A program made the position numbers and the translations under genes. Below, one piece after another: positions 1 to 9,323 of a stretch of DNA of 32,100 nucleotides (its first letter is position 1; the number at the start of each line of letters is the position of its first letter). The stretch lies in NCBI GenBank assembly GCA_900299245.1, contig OMJA01000093.1, positions 1 through 32,100 of the forward strand. The letters are read 5' to 3'. The stretch comes from Nitrospiraceae bacterium. Lineage in GTDB: Bacteria > Nitrospirota > Nitrospiria > Nitrospirales > Nitrospiraceae. Below the pieces are notes generated by a model. The model saw nothing but the letters and a program-made list of their open reading frames with translations. It searched no databases and was not told where the DNA came from.

Positions 1-674
1 AACCCTATATTGGCCATATGGGGCTGGCGGGGGTCGGAAAGTCCCGGCGGCTGATGGAGGATGAGTTTGCCGAACATTCCATCAAGCCGCTCTCGAATAT
101 GTCGATAAAGGAAGTGCAGCCGGGAAAGATGCTGTTGGAGGATGGCCAGGAAGTGCCCTTTCGGTACTCGATGATGATCCCGCCGTTTGCCGGGGTAGAC
201 GCGGTGGCAGGAACAGCGGGCCTGTGCAACCCGAAAGGATTCGTGAACATCGATGCCTATCAGGCGAATCCCAAGTATCGGAACATCTATGCCGTGGGTG
301 TCTGCGTGGCGATTCCTCCGGTTGAACAGACCCCGGTGCCGACCAGCGCGCCGAAGACCGGGTACATGATCGAGTCGATGGTCTCGGCGGCGGTGCATAA
401 CATACACGCCGATATCGAAAACAACGCCAAACGGGACACGGCGACCTGGAATGCGATCTGCCTCGCCGACATGGGCGATACGGGTATGGCGTTCGTCGCG
501 TTGCCGCAGATGGCACCGCGCAATGTCACCTGGGCGAAGAAGGGCAAATGGGTGCATCTGGCCAAGATCGGTCTGGAGAAGTATTTCCTGATGAAGATGA
601 AGCGGGGGGTGAGCGAGCCCTTCTTCGAGAAGGCGATCTTGAAGGCGATGGGAATTACGAAGCTGGAGAAGTAG
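1..674 (+). CDS. sqr: Sulfide:quinone oxidoreductase, type I (5' truncated)
   Basis: This is the C-terminal part of a membrane-associated flavoprotein that oxidises sulfide to sulfane sulfur and reduces quinone. The frame is open to the window edge (first whole codon at base 3), so the N-terminal FAD-binding region lies upstream. Visible family signatures are PYIGHMGLAGVGKS near the start, IPPFAGVDAV, PTSAPKTGYMIESMVSAA, WNAICLADMGD and the C-terminal GVSEPFFEKAILKAMGI. As I recall the Acidithiobacillus-type enzyme, the Cys in WNAICLADMGD matches one of its redox-active cysteines; the other is outside the window. The C-terminal segment is the amphipathic part that docks such enzymes to the membrane. 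The stop lies 2 bases before the Rieske start, so the two genes are almost certainly cotranscribed. A different flavoprotein family is unlikely given how much of the tail matches. Confidence 0.9.
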   Translation, partial: PYIGHMGLAGVGKSRRLMEDEFAEHSIKPLSNMSIKEVQPGKMLLEDGQEVPFRYSMMIPPFAGVDAVAGTAGLCNPKGFVNIDAYQANPKYRNIYAVGVCVAIPPVEQTPVPTSAPKTGYMIESMVSAAVHNIHADIENNAKRDTATWNAICLADMGDTGMAFVALPQMAPRNVTWAKKGKWVHLAKIGLEKYFLMKMKRGVSEPFFEKAILKAMGITKLEK

Positions 675-676
675 AG

Positions 677-1228
677 ATGACGCCTGGGGATGACCATCAC
701 GTCGAGGGTGAGTCAGGCCTGCACACGCCGGTCGGCACGCGCCGTTCGTTCTTCAGTCGGATCACCGCCGGCATTGCCGGCCTGATCGGTATGGGGCTGG
801 CGGTTCCCCTGCTCGGCTATGTCATCTCGCCTGCGTTGAAGCGGCGGGAACGGGCGTGGGTCGATGTCGGCGGTGTCGGGGACGTGCCGGTCGGTGAGCC
901 GAAACAGCTCGACCATGTGACGACCATTCAGGACGGCTATTTGCAGACCCGCTCTCAGAAGGCGGTCTGGGCCGTAAAGCAGCAGGATGGACAGGTGACG
1001 GTCTTCGCGCCGAAATGTACCCATCTCGGCTGCGGGTATCGCTGGGCGGACGAGGAGAAGCAGTTCAAGTGCCCGTGTCACGGCAGTGCGTTCGGCATCG
1101 ACGGGCAGGTGCTGGCCGGTCCGGCGCCGCGTCCGTTGGACCGGCTGCCTGCCAGGATCGAGAACGGCCGGCTGATGGTGGTGTTTGAGGAGTTCAAATC
1201 GGGTGTAGCGAATTCCGAGGCATTGTGA
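677..1228 (+). CDS. petA: Rieske iron-sulfur protein of the bc complex
   Basis: The 183-residue protein carries the [2Fe-2S] cluster that takes the first electron from quinol at the Qo site of a cytochrome bc complex. Cluster motifs are CTHLGC (residues 114-119) and CPCHGSAF (132-139). A single N-terminal membrane anchor spans about residues 30-52, preceded by TRRSFF, a twin-arginine-like motif consistent with Tat export of a folded Rieske protein. I chose the ATG at 677 because it follows the SQR stop by 2 bases and has GGAGAAG upstream; a longer reading from 548 would overlap SQR by more than 120 bases and adds no recognisable sequence. The gene ends overlapping the cytochrome b start. Confidence 0.93.
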   Translation: MTPGDDHHVEGESGLHTPVGTRRSFFSRITAGIAGLIGMGLAVPLLGYVISPALKRRERAWVDVGGVGDVPVGEPKQLDHVTTIQDGYLQTRSQKAVWAVKQQDGQVTVFAPKCTHLGCGYRWADEEKQFKCPCHGSAFGIDGQVLAGPAPRPLDRLPARIENGRLMVVFEEFKSGVANSEAL

Positions 1229-2547
1229 TGCAGCTCTATCGATGGCTGGACAGCCGGCTCAATCTCAAGCCGGTGGAGCGCACGCTGCTCGATGAGCCGA
1301 TCCCGGGCGGCGCCAGCTGGATCTATGTGTTCGGGTCGGTCACGCTGTTCCTCTTTCTGCTGCAAGCCGTCACGGGGATGTTCCTCGCGGTCTATTATGC
1401 GCCGACCCCCGATCATGCCTACGACAGCATCCGGTACATCGAAACGGAGGTCATGTTCGGCGCCTTTGTGCGCGGGTTCCATCACTGGGGCGCGTCGGCG
1501 ATGGTGGTGGCGATCGGGCTGCACATGCTGCAAGCCTTTCTCTATGGTGCCTACAAGCCGCCGCGGGAAGCGATGTGGATGGTCGGGGTACTGCTGTTTC
1601 TCCTCGTCATGACTTTTGCGTTTACCGGGTATCTGCTGCCGTGGGATCAGACTGCCTACTGGGCGACGCAGATCGGGATCAACATGGTAGGGACGGTTCC
1701 GGTAGTTGGCGACTTCATGATGCGGGTGATGCGCGGGGGCGAAACCCTCGGTGCTTTGACTCTGTCCAGGTTTTTTGCGATTCATGTGCTGTTTCTCCCC
1801 GGGGTCATCATTGCGCTGATCGGACTGCATCTCTTTATCCTGCGCCGTGTCGGACCGGCCGGACCCTGGACCGACGAACGAAGCTCCCTGACCAGAGAGA
1901 CCTTCTATCCCCGCCAGGTCTATATGGATGCCGTTGTGATCGGGGGCGTCTTCGCGTTGGTGGCAGTAGCCGCCTGGGTGCTGCCGTTTCCGTTGACGGA
2001 CAAGGCTGATCCGTCGGATACGAGTTTCGTCCCGGTACCGGAATGGTATTTTCTCTTCTACTACGAATTGCTGAAGTACGTGCACGGGCCACTGGAGCCG
2101 TTGGCCACCTGGATTCTTCCGATAGGAGTGATTCTGATCATGTTGTTGTGGCCGTTCATCGATCGGAACCCTGCCAGAAATCCGATCCGGCGCCCTGTGG
2201 CGCTCGGCGCAGGGGCGGTATTTCTGGTCGTGGTGCTGTCTCTCTTGGGGCTGTCGGTCAGGAATCTCTATGCCGTCCCGCGCATCGATCCGGCGGTCGC
2301 CCGTGGGAAGGCGTTGTATGCCGGGTTTGGCTGTGCGGGTTGTCACCGGATCCATGGTGCCGGCGGGGCGGTCGCGCCGGACCTGTCGTTTGTCGGCGAT
2401 ACCAGGCCGGAGCGGGAATGGCATTTGAAACATTTCAAGGATCCCCAATCGGTCTCACCCGGTTCGTTCATGCCGAAGTTTCCGCTTACCGACCAACAAC
2501 TGCATGATCTGACGAGCTATATGCTCAGCCTCACACGTACGCCCTGA
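1228..2547 (+). CDS. petB: Cytochrome b fused to a C-terminal cytochrome c domain
   Basis: The 439-residue protein combines the quinol-oxidising cytochrome b core with a covalent c-type haem domain that would replace a separate cytochrome c1/f. Residues 1-345 hold about eight membrane helices. Haem b ligand pairs are H85/H99 and H186/H201; the second pair has 14 intervening residues, the spacing of b6-type cytochromes, not the 13 of mitochondrial-type b. The Qo motif PEWY is at 271-274. The C-terminal domain has CAGCH at 369-373 and a likely Met ligand near 415 (SFMPKFPL). The ATG at 1228 overlaps the Rieske stop (TGATG); a GTG three bases earlier is possible. No separate cytochrome c1 gene follows, supporting the fusion as the functional form. 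Confidence 0.93.
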   Translation: MQLYRWLDSRLNLKPVERTLLDEPIPGGASWIYVFGSVTLFLFLLQAVTGMFLAVYYAPTPDHAYDSIRYIETEVMFGAFVRGFHHWGASAMVVAIGLHMLQAFLYGAYKPPREAMWMVGVLLFLLVMTFAFTGYLLPWDQTAYWATQIGINMVGTVPVVGDFMMRVMRGGETLGALTLSRFFAIHVLFLPGVIIALIGLHLFILRRVGPAGPWTDERSSLTRETFYPRQVYMDAVVIGGVFALVAVAAWVLPFPLTDKADPSDTSFVPVPEWYFLFYYELLKYVHGPLEPLATWILPIGVILIMLLWPFIDRNPARNPIRRPVALGAGAVFLVVVLSLLGLSVRNLYAVPRIDPAVARGKALYAGFGCAGCHRIHGAGGAVAPDLSFVGDTRPEREWHLKHFKDPQSVSPGSFMPKFPLTDQQLHDLTSYMLSLTRTP

Positions 2548-2616
2548 CCGGCGTAATCGAATCCTTTCTCCGTCAGATGTCTCACAGGAGTAGAGGGGAA
2601 GAGGAAAGGAGGCCTT

Positions 2617-2805
2617 ATGAAACTCAACGAGTTGCTGCGGTTGATCGCCGGAGTGTTTGTGCTGCTGGCTATTATCCTGGGGGCGACGGTCCATCCCTAT
2701 TGGAATTATTTTGCTGCCTTTGTGGCGGCGAATTTGATCCAGTCGGCGTTTACGGGCTGGTGTCCGATGATGGCGTTGCTGAGAAAGCTCGGCGTGCAGG
2801 AGTAA
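2617..2805 (+). CDS. Small DUF2892 (YgaP-like) inner-membrane protein
   Basis: A 62-residue protein with two predicted membrane segments (about 8-24 and 28-44) and the family-typical GWCPMMALLRKLGV tail. DUF2892 proteins match the membrane part of YgaP, a membrane-bound rhodanese, but no rhodanese domain is present here, so the biochemical role is unknown. The start has a near-perfect Shine-Dalgarno (AAAGGAGG) a few bases upstream. It follows the bc genes by about 70 bases. A second DUF2892 gene lies at 15999 beside the TsdA-like gene, so in this window the family tracks with sulfur genes. Confidence 0.8.
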   Translation: MKLNELLRLIAGVFVLLAIILGATVHPYWNYFAAFVAANLIQSAFTGWCPMMALLRKLGVQE

Positions 2806-2853
2806 CTGCCTGGTGAAAAAACAGCGGGCTTAGGATAAGGTTGGTGCCGGTTT

Positions 2854-2875
2854 CTCCTCCCGCCGGAGGGAGGAG
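2854..2875 (+). terminator. GC-rich hairpin before the efflux genes
   Basis: CTCCTCCC and GGGAGGAG form a perfect 8-bp stem around a 6-base loop, between the DUF2892 gene and the efflux adaptor. There is no T-tract after it, so intrinsic termination is uncertain; it may be a leader structure. A second small hairpin (CTGCG-CTA-CGCAG, 2892-2904) sits immediately beside the adaptor's ribosome-binding site. Confidence 0.35.
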
Positions 2876-2916
2876 CGGTTCGTAATAGTGTCTGCGCTAC
2901 GCAGGAAAGAGTCGAC

Positions 2917-3972
2917 ATGACGGGCAAGTATTGGCTCATTGCCGCCGTGCTCTTCGCGGCCGGCTGTGGTTCGAAAGAGGAACCGGTTCCGGCAGTGGTG
3001 TCGGCGGCAGCGCAATCCACTATTCAGGCTGTGGTCGTCGAGATCAAGGCGGTTCAGGTTCCCGTACGTGTCGAAGTCACGGGTCAGGTGATGCCTATTT
3101 TCCAGGCGACACTGTCCAGCCGTATTCAGGGGACGATCGACACGTTGCTGGTAAGAGAAGGTAGCCGTGTTTCAAAAGGACAGACACTCATTCAGTTGGA
3201 TAGCCGTGACGTGCAGGCGGATGTGGCGCGTGCTTCCGCGGAGGTTGAAAATGCCAAGGCCCAGCTGGATCGCATGCAGTCGCTGTATAGCCAGGATGCG
3301 GTGTCGAAACAGGAAATGGAAAACGCCACCCGTTCGTATAAGGTGGCAGAGGCCAATCGGAAGGCCGCCCTGGCGCAGCTCAGTTATACCGTGGTGAAAG
3401 CTCCGTTCGACGGCGTGATCACCGAAAAGAAAGTGGAGGCCGGGGAGTTGGCGTCACCCGGTCAACCCCTGCTGAAGATGGAAGACCCGCACCAGCTCCG
3501 TTTGGAGGCGACAGTGGCGGAAAGCGATCTGAAAGCAATTGCCCGGGGTGATAAGATTCTGGTGCTCATCGATGCGCTGGAGGCGCAGACGTTGAGTGGG
3601 GTTGTGAGCCAGATTCTGCCGGCCGGCGATCCGCAAACCCACACCTTCATGGTCAAAGTCGATCTTCCCAAGACGGCCGGGTTGAAGACCGGCATGTTCG
3701 GCCGGTTTCAGCTGGATAAGGGGACCACCCATACGATTCTCATCCCTGCGTCGGCCGTGGTGGAGCGCGGGGAATTGACCAGTGTCTATGTCGTCGGAGC
3801 CGACCGGATTGCCCGGCTTCGCTGGATCAAGGCCGGCCGGCGGTTTGAGCAGCAACTGGAAATTCTTTCCGGCGTCAATCCGGGCGAACGGGTGCTGCTT
3901 GACGGGAGCCGGGGGGTCGACGGTGCTACCGTGCAGATCTCCAATCCCGTAGCCACTCCGGCGGCGCCCTAA
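2917..3972 (+). CDS. RND efflux periplasmic adaptor (membrane fusion lipoprotein)
   Basis: A 351-residue adaptor linking an inner-membrane RND pump to an outer-membrane channel. The N-terminus is a lipoprotein signal (VLFAAGC, Cys17), so the protein is probably lipid-anchored in the periplasm. It then shows the usual order: first half of a lipoyl/barrel-sandwich domain around 60-90 (SSRIQGTIDTLLVREGSRV), an alpha-helical hairpin at about 100-145, the second lipoyl half (VVKAPFDGVITEKKVEAGE), a beta-barrel domain and a membrane-proximal domain ending near 345. AGGAAAGAG precedes the ATG. The permease starts 9 bases downstream, so they form one transcription unit. No outer-membrane channel gene is adjacent. 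The substrate cannot be read from the sequence. Confidence 0.9.
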   Translation: MTGKYWLIAAVLFAAGCGSKEEPVPAVVSAAAQSTIQAVVVEIKAVQVPVRVEVTGQVMPIFQATLSSRIQGTIDTLLVREGSRVSKGQTLIQLDSRDVQADVARASAEVENAKAQLDRMQSLYSQDAVSKQEMENATRSYKVAEANRKAALAQLSYTVVKAPFDGVITEKKVEAGELASPGQPLLKMEDPHQLRLEATVAESDLKAIARGDKILVLIDALEAQTLSGVVSQILPAGDPQTHTFMVKVDLPKTAGLKTGMFGRFQLDKGTTHTILIPASAVVERGELTSVYVVGADRIARLRWIKAGRRFEQQLEILSGVNPGERVLLDGSRGVDGATVQISNPVATPAAP

Positions 3973-3981
3973 CCGCGCACC

Positions 3982-6900
3982 ATGGAACCCTACCGACCAG
4001 GACTCAGTGGCCGGATCGCGGCGTTGTTCATCGGGAGCAAGCTGACGCCCCTGATCATGCTGGCGGCGCTGTTGCTCGGATTGTTCGCTGTCGTTGTCAC
4101 GCCCCGCGAAGAAGAGCCTCAGATAGTGGTCCCGATGGCCGACGTGTGGCTGTCCTTTCCCGGTGCCTCCGCCAAGATCGTCGAAGAGCAACTGACCAAA
4201 CCGTTTGAACGAAAAATCTCCGAGATCAAGGGGGTGGAGTATGTCTATTCGACTTCGCGCCCGGGCGGCGCCCTGATCATTGTGCGGTTTTATGTCGGTC
4301 AGCCGATGGAGCAGAGCCTGGTCGATTTGTACGACAAGCTGATGTCGAACCAGGACCTACTGCCGCCTGGCGCCGAGCCCTTTCTGGTCAAGCCCAAAGA
4401 TGTCAACGATGTGCCGATTGTGACGATCACGCTGTCAAGCCAGCGATATGGCGAGTTTGAACTGCATCAACTGGCTGAGCAGGTGCTGGAAGAGACAAAG
4501 AAAGTGCCCGGCACGTCTAACGGCTTCATCGTAGGGGGGCGGTCGCGCGAGTTGCGTGTGCAGATTGACCCGACGCGACTCAAGGCCTATGGGCTGACCC
4601 CCTTGCAGGTGGCCGGGGTCATTCGCGGTGAGAATCGGGCTCTGCCGACGGGCCGGTTCGACAGCCGGAATCAGAGTTTCCTTGTGGAGACAGGGCGTTT
4701 CATTCGATCCCGAGAGGATCTGGAATCGCTCGTCGTCGGTGTCAACGAGCAGCGTCCGGTCTATCTGCGGCAGGTGGCGGAGGTCACCGATGGACCGCAC
4801 GAGGTGAATCAGTATGTCTGGTTCGGGGCACGCGATCTTGAAGAAAGCCCAGCCGTGACGGTCGCGATCGCCAAACAGGGCGGAACGAATGCCGTGAGCG
4901 TGGCCGAGCGTGTCATCCGTAAGATGGAGGATATGCAGGGGCGGACGGTTCCCGCAGATGTGCGCGTGACGGTGACCCGCGACTATGGAGAGACCGCTCG
5001 CGAAAAGGCTGATGAGTTGCTGTGGCATCTGCTGGTTGCGGTGGCGGCGGTTGTCGTGTTCCTGGGGGTCACGCTGGGCCCGCGTCCGGCGATGGTCGTT
5101 TCACTGGCCATCCCGCTGACGCTGGCGTTGACCTTGTTTACGTCCATGCTCATCGGGTACACGATCAACCGGGTCACGCTCTTTGCGCTGATCTTCTCCA
5201 TCGGCATTCTGGTGGACGACGCCATCGTCGTCGTCGAAAACACCTACCGCCATCTGACGCTGCGGCTGAAGCCTCACCAGGAAGCGTCGATCTATGCGGT
5301 CGACGAAGTCGGCAACCCCACGATCCTGGCGACGTTCACCGTCATCGCCGCGCTGCTGCCGATGGCGTTCGTGTCGGGATTGATGGGCCCCTACATGCGG
5401 CCGATTCCGGTGAACGCCTCCATTGCCATGTTCTTTTCGCTGCTTGTCGCGTTCATCGTCATTCCCTGGTTCTGCCAGACCTGTTACCGGCCGGGGGCGG
5501 TCGTCAAGGGTGTCGATCATGAAGGCAGCGAACAGGGCTTCACGGCGCGTCTCTACCGCCGGATGCTGGCGACGTTGCTGGCTCACCCGGTGCTGGCCTA
5601 TGTGTTTCTGGGTGGCGTTGCGCTTCTGCTGGTCGGATCCTGCGCCTTGTTCTATACCCGGCATGTGGTGGTGAAGATGATGCCGTTCGACAACAAGAGC
5701 GAATTGCAGTTGGTGGTGGATATGCCGGAGGGCACGACGCTGGAGGAGACGGCGCGCGTCACGCAGGCGCTCGGCCGCTATGTCAGCACCGTCCCGGAGG
5801 TGCGGGACTATCAGGCCTATGTCGGCACGGCCTCGCCGTTCAACTTCAACGGATTGGTGCGCCACTATTATCTGCGGGAACAGCCGCATGAGGCTGATAT
5901 TCAGGTCAACCTGGTAGCGAAGGATTCGCGGTCTGCGCAAAGTCATCAGATCGCCCAACGGCTGCGGCCGGAGGTGCAGGAGATTGCCCGCCGGTATGGG
6001 GCCAACGTGAAAGTCGTCGAAGTCCCGCCGGGGCCTCCGGTGCAATCGGTGCTGGTGGCCGAAATATATGGACCTGAGTATGACCGGCAACTCGCTGTCG
6101 CGCGGGAGATCCGGGCGCTGATGGAATCCACGACCGGGGTCGTCGACGTCGATGACTATATCGAAGCCGAGCAGGTGAAGTACCTGTTTACCGTGGACCG
6201 GGCGAAAGCGGCGCTGGCCGGCATCCCTTCCGAGGAAATCGTGAACACGCTGCGGATGGCGCTGGAAGGCGCGAATGTGGGAATGGTCCACATTCCCCGT
6301 GAAAAAAGCCCGGTGCAAATCATGTTGCGCCTGCCCCTGGCCGAGCGGACCGGACTGGAGCACATCGGGGAAATCGGCCTGCGGACGAATACCGGGGGGA
6401 TGGTGCAACTCTCCGAACTTCTGACGATCGAGCAGACGAAGCTGGAGAAGGCGATCTATCACAAGAATCAGAAACCGGTGGTTTATGTCGTGGCCGATGT
6501 CGGCGGGCCCGGAGCGGAGCAGGCGGAGAGCCCGGTGTACGGCGTTCTCGGGGTCGGCAAGAAGCTGGACGCCTATCGGCCGGCAGAAGGCTATCGGGTG
6601 GAACAGTACTATGCGTCGCAGCCCTGGTCGGAAGAGCAGTTGGCGATGAAATGGGACGGGGAGTGGCAGATCACCTATGAAACGTTCCGCGACATGGGCA
6701 TCGCGTTTGCCGTCGCGATGCTCTTGATCTATCTCCTGATCGTCGGTCAATTTCAGTCCTTCCTCACCCCGGTCATCATCATGGCGCCGATCCCGCTCAC
6801 GCTCATCGGGATTCTGCCGGGGCACTGGCTGACCGGTTCCTACTTCACCGCGACCTCCATGATCGGCTTCATTGCGCTTGCGGGGATCATCGTGCGGAAC

Positions 6901-7185
6901 TCCATCCTCCTGGTGGACTTCATCCAGCTGCAGGAACGGACGGGAGTCCCGTTACGGGAGGCGGTCATCACCGCCGGTGCCATTCGTACCAGACCTATTG
7001 TATTGACGGCCGCCGCGCTGATGGTCGGCGCGTTCGTGATCATCCTCGATCCCATCTTTCAGGGGTTGGCCGTGTCGCTGCTGTTCGGTGTCGGAGCCTC
7101 GACCCTGCTGACACTCATCGTTATTCCGCTGTTGTATTACCACCTGATCGGGCGCCGTCTCGTGAGCTCCGGTGGCGGCTCCTAG
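3982..7185 (+). CDS. RND efflux permease (AcrB/MexB-like superfamily)
   Basis: A 1067-residue proton-driven inner-membrane pump, full length for the family. The first membrane helix is at about 20-40; two large periplasmic loops alternate with two bundles of membrane helices (about 345-490 and 905-1055). The fourth-helix motif GILVDDAIVVVEN contains the Asp pair D412/D413 used for proton translocation. The C-terminal half shows IGFIALAGIIVRNSILLVDF, the typical helix-10 signature. It resembles hydrophobe or general RND pumps more than heavy-metal (CusA) pumps, but I cannot assign a substrate. The start ATG lies 9 bases after the adaptor stop with only a weak Shine-Dalgarno, suggesting translational coupling. 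Confidence 0.9.
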   Translation: MEPYRPGLSGRIAALFIGSKLTPLIMLAALLLGLFAVVVTPREEEPQIVVPMADVWLSFPGASAKIVEEQLTKPFERKISEIKGVEYVYSTSRPGGALIIVRFYVGQPMEQSLVDLYDKLMSNQDLLPPGAEPFLVKPKDVNDVPIVTITLSSQRYGEFELHQLAEQVLEETKKVPGTSNGFIVGGRSRELRVQIDPTRLKAYGLTPLQVAGVIRGENRALPTGRFDSRNQSFLVETGRFIRSREDLESLVVGVNEQRPVYLRQVAEVTDGPHEVNQYVWFGARDLEESPAVTVAIAKQGGTNAVSVAERVIRKMEDMQGRTVPADVRVTVTRDYGETAREKADELLWHLLVAVAAVVVFLGVTLGPRPAMVVSLAIPLTLALTLFTSMLIGYTINRVTLFALIFSIGILVDDAIVVVENTYRHLTLRLKPHQEASIYAVDEVGNPTILATFTVIAALLPMAFVSGLMGPYMRPIPVNASIAMFFSLLVAFIVIPWFCQTCYRPGAVVKGVDHEGSEQGFTARLYRRMLATLLAHPVLAYVFLGGVALLLVGSCALFYTRHVVVKMMPFDNKSELQLVVDMPEGTTLEETARVTQALGRYVSTVPEVRDYQAYVGTASPFNFNGLVRHYYLREQPHEADIQVNLVAKDSRSAQSHQIAQRLRPEVQEIARRYGANVKVVEVPPGPPVQSVLVAEIYGPEYDRQLAVAREIRALMESTTGVVDVDDYIEAEQVKYLFTVDRAKAALAGIPSEEIVNTLRMALEGANVGMVHIPREKSPVQIMLRLPLAERTGLEHIGEIGLRTNTGGMVQLSELLTIEQTKLEKAIYHKNQKPVVYVVADVGGPGAEQAESPVYGVLGVGKKLDAYRPAEGYRVEQYYASQPWSEEQLAMKWDGEWQITYETFRDMGIAFAVAMLLIYLLIVGQFQSFLTPVIIMAPIPLTLIGILPGHWLTGSYFTATSMIGFIALAGIIVRNSILLVDFIQLQERTGVPLREAVITAGAIRTRPIVLTAAALMVGAFVIILDPIFQGLAVSLLFGVGASTLLTLIVIPLLYYHLIGRRLVSSGGGS

Positions 7186-7193
7186 CCGTCATC
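7171..7193 (+). terminator. Hairpin overlapping the RND pump stop codon
   Basis: GGTGGCGGCT and AGCCGTCATC pair over 10 positions (two are G-U wobbles) around a 3-base loop. The structure contains the pump's stop codon and has no following T-run. It may slow or end transcription before ftsH, but this is a structural reading only. Confidence 0.35.
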
Positions 7194-7488
7194 CGCCTTC
7201 TGGTCAGGGGGTCGGAGTGGGCCGGTGGCCTTCTACGAACAAGCGGCGTATCCCGACGATTGACGACTTCTGCTACAGTGCGGTGTGCCGTTGCTGGGGT
7301 AAGACTCCCCTGCGAAGAGAGTGGCATTGTTCCGTGCCATCAGAAGGCATAGGATTGCGTGTCGGCAGCACCGGTCGTTTCTGAACGCCGTTCTGGTGTC
7401 CGGCTTGCACGCTCCGAGGATGGCCTGTGAAGACTCACACGGTGCGTACGCTGCAGGAGGATGTTTGCCGTGACAGGAGCGAGGCGTT
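7194..7488. other. Intergenic region upstream of ftsH
   Basis: About 295 bases without a credible gene. Open frames here have no family resemblance and poor starts. I looked for a sigma-70 pair; TTGACG and TGCTACAGT occur close together (about 7260-7280), but their spacing does not fit a -35/-10 pair. No sigma-54 site, tRNA or riboswitch was recognised. The ftsH promoter is expected here but not located. Confidence 0.5.
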
Positions 7489-9303
7489 GTGAATAAAAAA
7501 GTCTCCTTTTCCATCTGGTACGTTTTTCTTGCCATCTGGGCGGTGATCCTCGTCCACGACTTCATCTCTGCGCTGCAGAAAATCGAAGAGCTTCCCTACA
7601 GTGAATTCCGGCAGCTCGTGGCGGCGGACAAAGTTGCCGAGGTGGCGGTCGGCAGTCACACCCTGACGGGAAAGCTCAAGCCGGAGGGCGACGCCAAAGA
7701 GTCGAAGCTGTTCTCGACCATCCGGGTGGAAGATCAGGATCTTGTTCGGGAGTTGAATCAGCACAAGGTGAAATTTGTCGGGGTGATCGAGACGACGTTC
7801 TGGCGCGATGTGCTGTCCTGGATTCTGCCTGCCGCCATTTTCGGGGCCATTTGGTATTTCTTCATTCGCCGGCTGGGACAGGCCCAGGGCGGGTTTATGC
7901 AGGTCGGTCAGTCCAAGGCCAAGATTTACGCCGAGACAGACATCAAGGTGACGTTCGCCGATGTCGCCGGGGTGGATGAGGCGAAGGAGGAACTCCGCGA
8001 AGTGATCGAGTTCCTGAAGACGCCGGAGAAATTCACCAAACTCGGCGGGAAAATTCCCAAGGGCATCCTGCTCGTCGGACCGCCGGGAACGGGTAAGACC
8101 CTGCTCGCGCGGGCCGTGGCCGGCGAGGCCGGCGTGACGTTCTTCAGCATCAGCGGGTCGGAGTTCGTCGAAATGTTCGTGGGGGTGGGGGCCGCGCGGG
8201 TGCGTGACCTCTTCGAGCAGGCGAAGCTGAAGGCTCCATGCATTATCTTTATCGACGAACTCGATGCGCTGGGGAAAGCCCGCGGCATGGGACCGATGGC
8301 CCATGAAGAACGCGAGCAGACGCTCAATCAACTCCTGGTCGAAATGGACGGGTTTGATCCCCGCATCGGCGTCATTCTGATGGCCGCGACCAATCGGCCG
8401 GAGATTCTGGATCCCGCGCTGTTGCGGGCCGGCCGGTTCGACCGTCAGGTGCTGGTCGACCGCCCGGATAAGATCGGCCGGCTGGCCATTCTGCGGGTCC
8501 ATGCGAAGCAGGTGGCCTTGGGGCCCGATGCGGACTTGGAGGTGATCGCCGGGATGACGCCCGGCTTCTCGGGCGCCGATCTCGCCAATATCATCAACGA
8601 AGCCACGCTCCTCACCGTGCGCCGGAATAAGGAACTGGTCGGCCTTCCGGAATTACAGGAAGCGGTGGAGCGGGTGGTGGCCGGTCTGGAAAAGCGGAAC
8701 CGGGTGCTCAACAAGATGGAGAGGGAGCGTGTCGCCTACCATGAAGTCGGTCATGCGCTGGTGGCCCTCTCGCTTCCCGGAGCCGATCCGATCCAGAAGA
8801 TTTCGATCATCCCGCGCGGGATTGCCGCGTTGGGCTATACCCTTCAACTTCCGACCGAGGACCGCTTTCTGATGACCAGGACGGAGTTGGAGAACAAAAT
8901 TGCGGTGTTGCTGGGAGGGCGGATTGCAGAGGAGCTTACCTTTGGCGAAGCCTCCACCGGTGCGCAGAACGATCTGGTGAAAGCCACGGATATCGCCAAG
9001 AGCATGGTCAAGGCCTACGGCATGAGCGAGAAGCTGGGCGCGATCACATTGGAACGGGAGCGCCAGCCGCAGTTTATGCAAATTCAGCTGTCGCAGGAAA
9101 AGGGCGATTACTCCGAGGAGACGGCCCGTGAAATCGATTGCGAGATCCGACGGATCGTGGACGAGCAGTTTGCGCGGGTGAAGCGATTGCTGGGAGAACA
9201 GCGAGCGGCGCTGCAGGCGGGAGCTACCATGCTGATGGAGCGGGAAGTCATCACCGGTGCCGAATTGAAAACGATCATGGAGAACCAATCGGCCGGCCGG
9301 TAG
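7489..9303 (+). CDS. ftsH: ATP-dependent zinc metalloprotease FtsH
   Basis: A 604-residue membrane-anchored AAA+ protease that extracts and degrades misfolded membrane proteins and selected soluble regulators. Two membrane helices (about 8-25 and 108-127) flank a small periplasmic domain. The AAA domain shows Walker A GPPGTGKT (197-204), pore motif [14 protein letters not shown], Walker B IIFIDE (252-257) and the second region of homology [20 protein letters not shown]. The protease domain has HEVGH (418-422), with the third zinc ligand expected in the Asp of [11 protein letters not shown] at 7489 is preceded by GGAGCGAGG. It is slightly shorter than the Escherichia coli enzyme (about 640 residues), mostly from a short C-terminal tail. 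It stands apart from its neighbours functionally; Nitrospirota often have several ftsH copies, so this may not be the only one. Confidence 0.95.
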   Translation: MNKKVSFSIWYVFLAIWAVILVHDFISALQKIEELPYSEFRQLVAADKVAEVAVGSHTLTGKLKPEGDAKESKLFSTIRVEDQDLVRELNQHKVKFVGVIETTFWRDVLSWILPAAIFGAIWYFFIRRLGQAQGGFMQVGQSKAKIYAETDIKVTFADVAGVDEAKEELREVIEFLKTPEKFTKLGGKIPKGILLVGPPGTGKTLLARAVAGEAGVTFFSISGSEFVEMFVGVGAARVRDLFEQAKLKAPCIIFIDELDALGKARGMGPMAHEEREQTLNQLLVEMDGFDPRIGVILMAATNRPEILDPALLRAGRFDRQVLVDRPDKIGRLAILRVHAKQVALGPDADLEVIAGMTPGFSGADLANIINEATLLTVRRNKELVGLPELQEAVERVVAGLEKRNRVLNKMERERVAYHEVGHALVALSLPGADPIQKISIIPRGIAALGYTLQLPTEDRFLMTRTELENKIAVLLGGRIAEELTFGEASTGAQNDLVKATDIAKSMVKAYGMSEKLGAITLERERQPQFMQIQLSQEKGDYSEETAREIDCEIRRIVDEQFARVKRLLGEQRAALQAGATMLMEREVITGAELKTIMENQSAGR

Positions 9304-9323
9304 GTCCGGCCGAACGGAGCGCG

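Noticed and set aside
548-676. Upstream extension of the Rieske gene
   Set aside because: It overlaps the SQR coding sequence and encodes no Rieske-like residues; ATG 677 has a good ribosome-binding site.
1078-2448. 456-residue open frame on the minus strand opposite cytochrome b
   Set aside because: Arg/His/Asp/Gln-rich shadow of a clearly recognised gene; no family signature.
5101-6825. 574-residue minus-strand open frame opposite the RND pump
   Set aside because: Low-complexity composition typical of an antisense frame in GC-rich DNA; the + strand pump is full length and well matched.
7255-7285. TTGACG plus TACAGT as an ftsH promoter
   Set aside because: The spacing between them (8 bases) is far too short for a -35/-10 pair, and neither element has a good partner at 17 bases.
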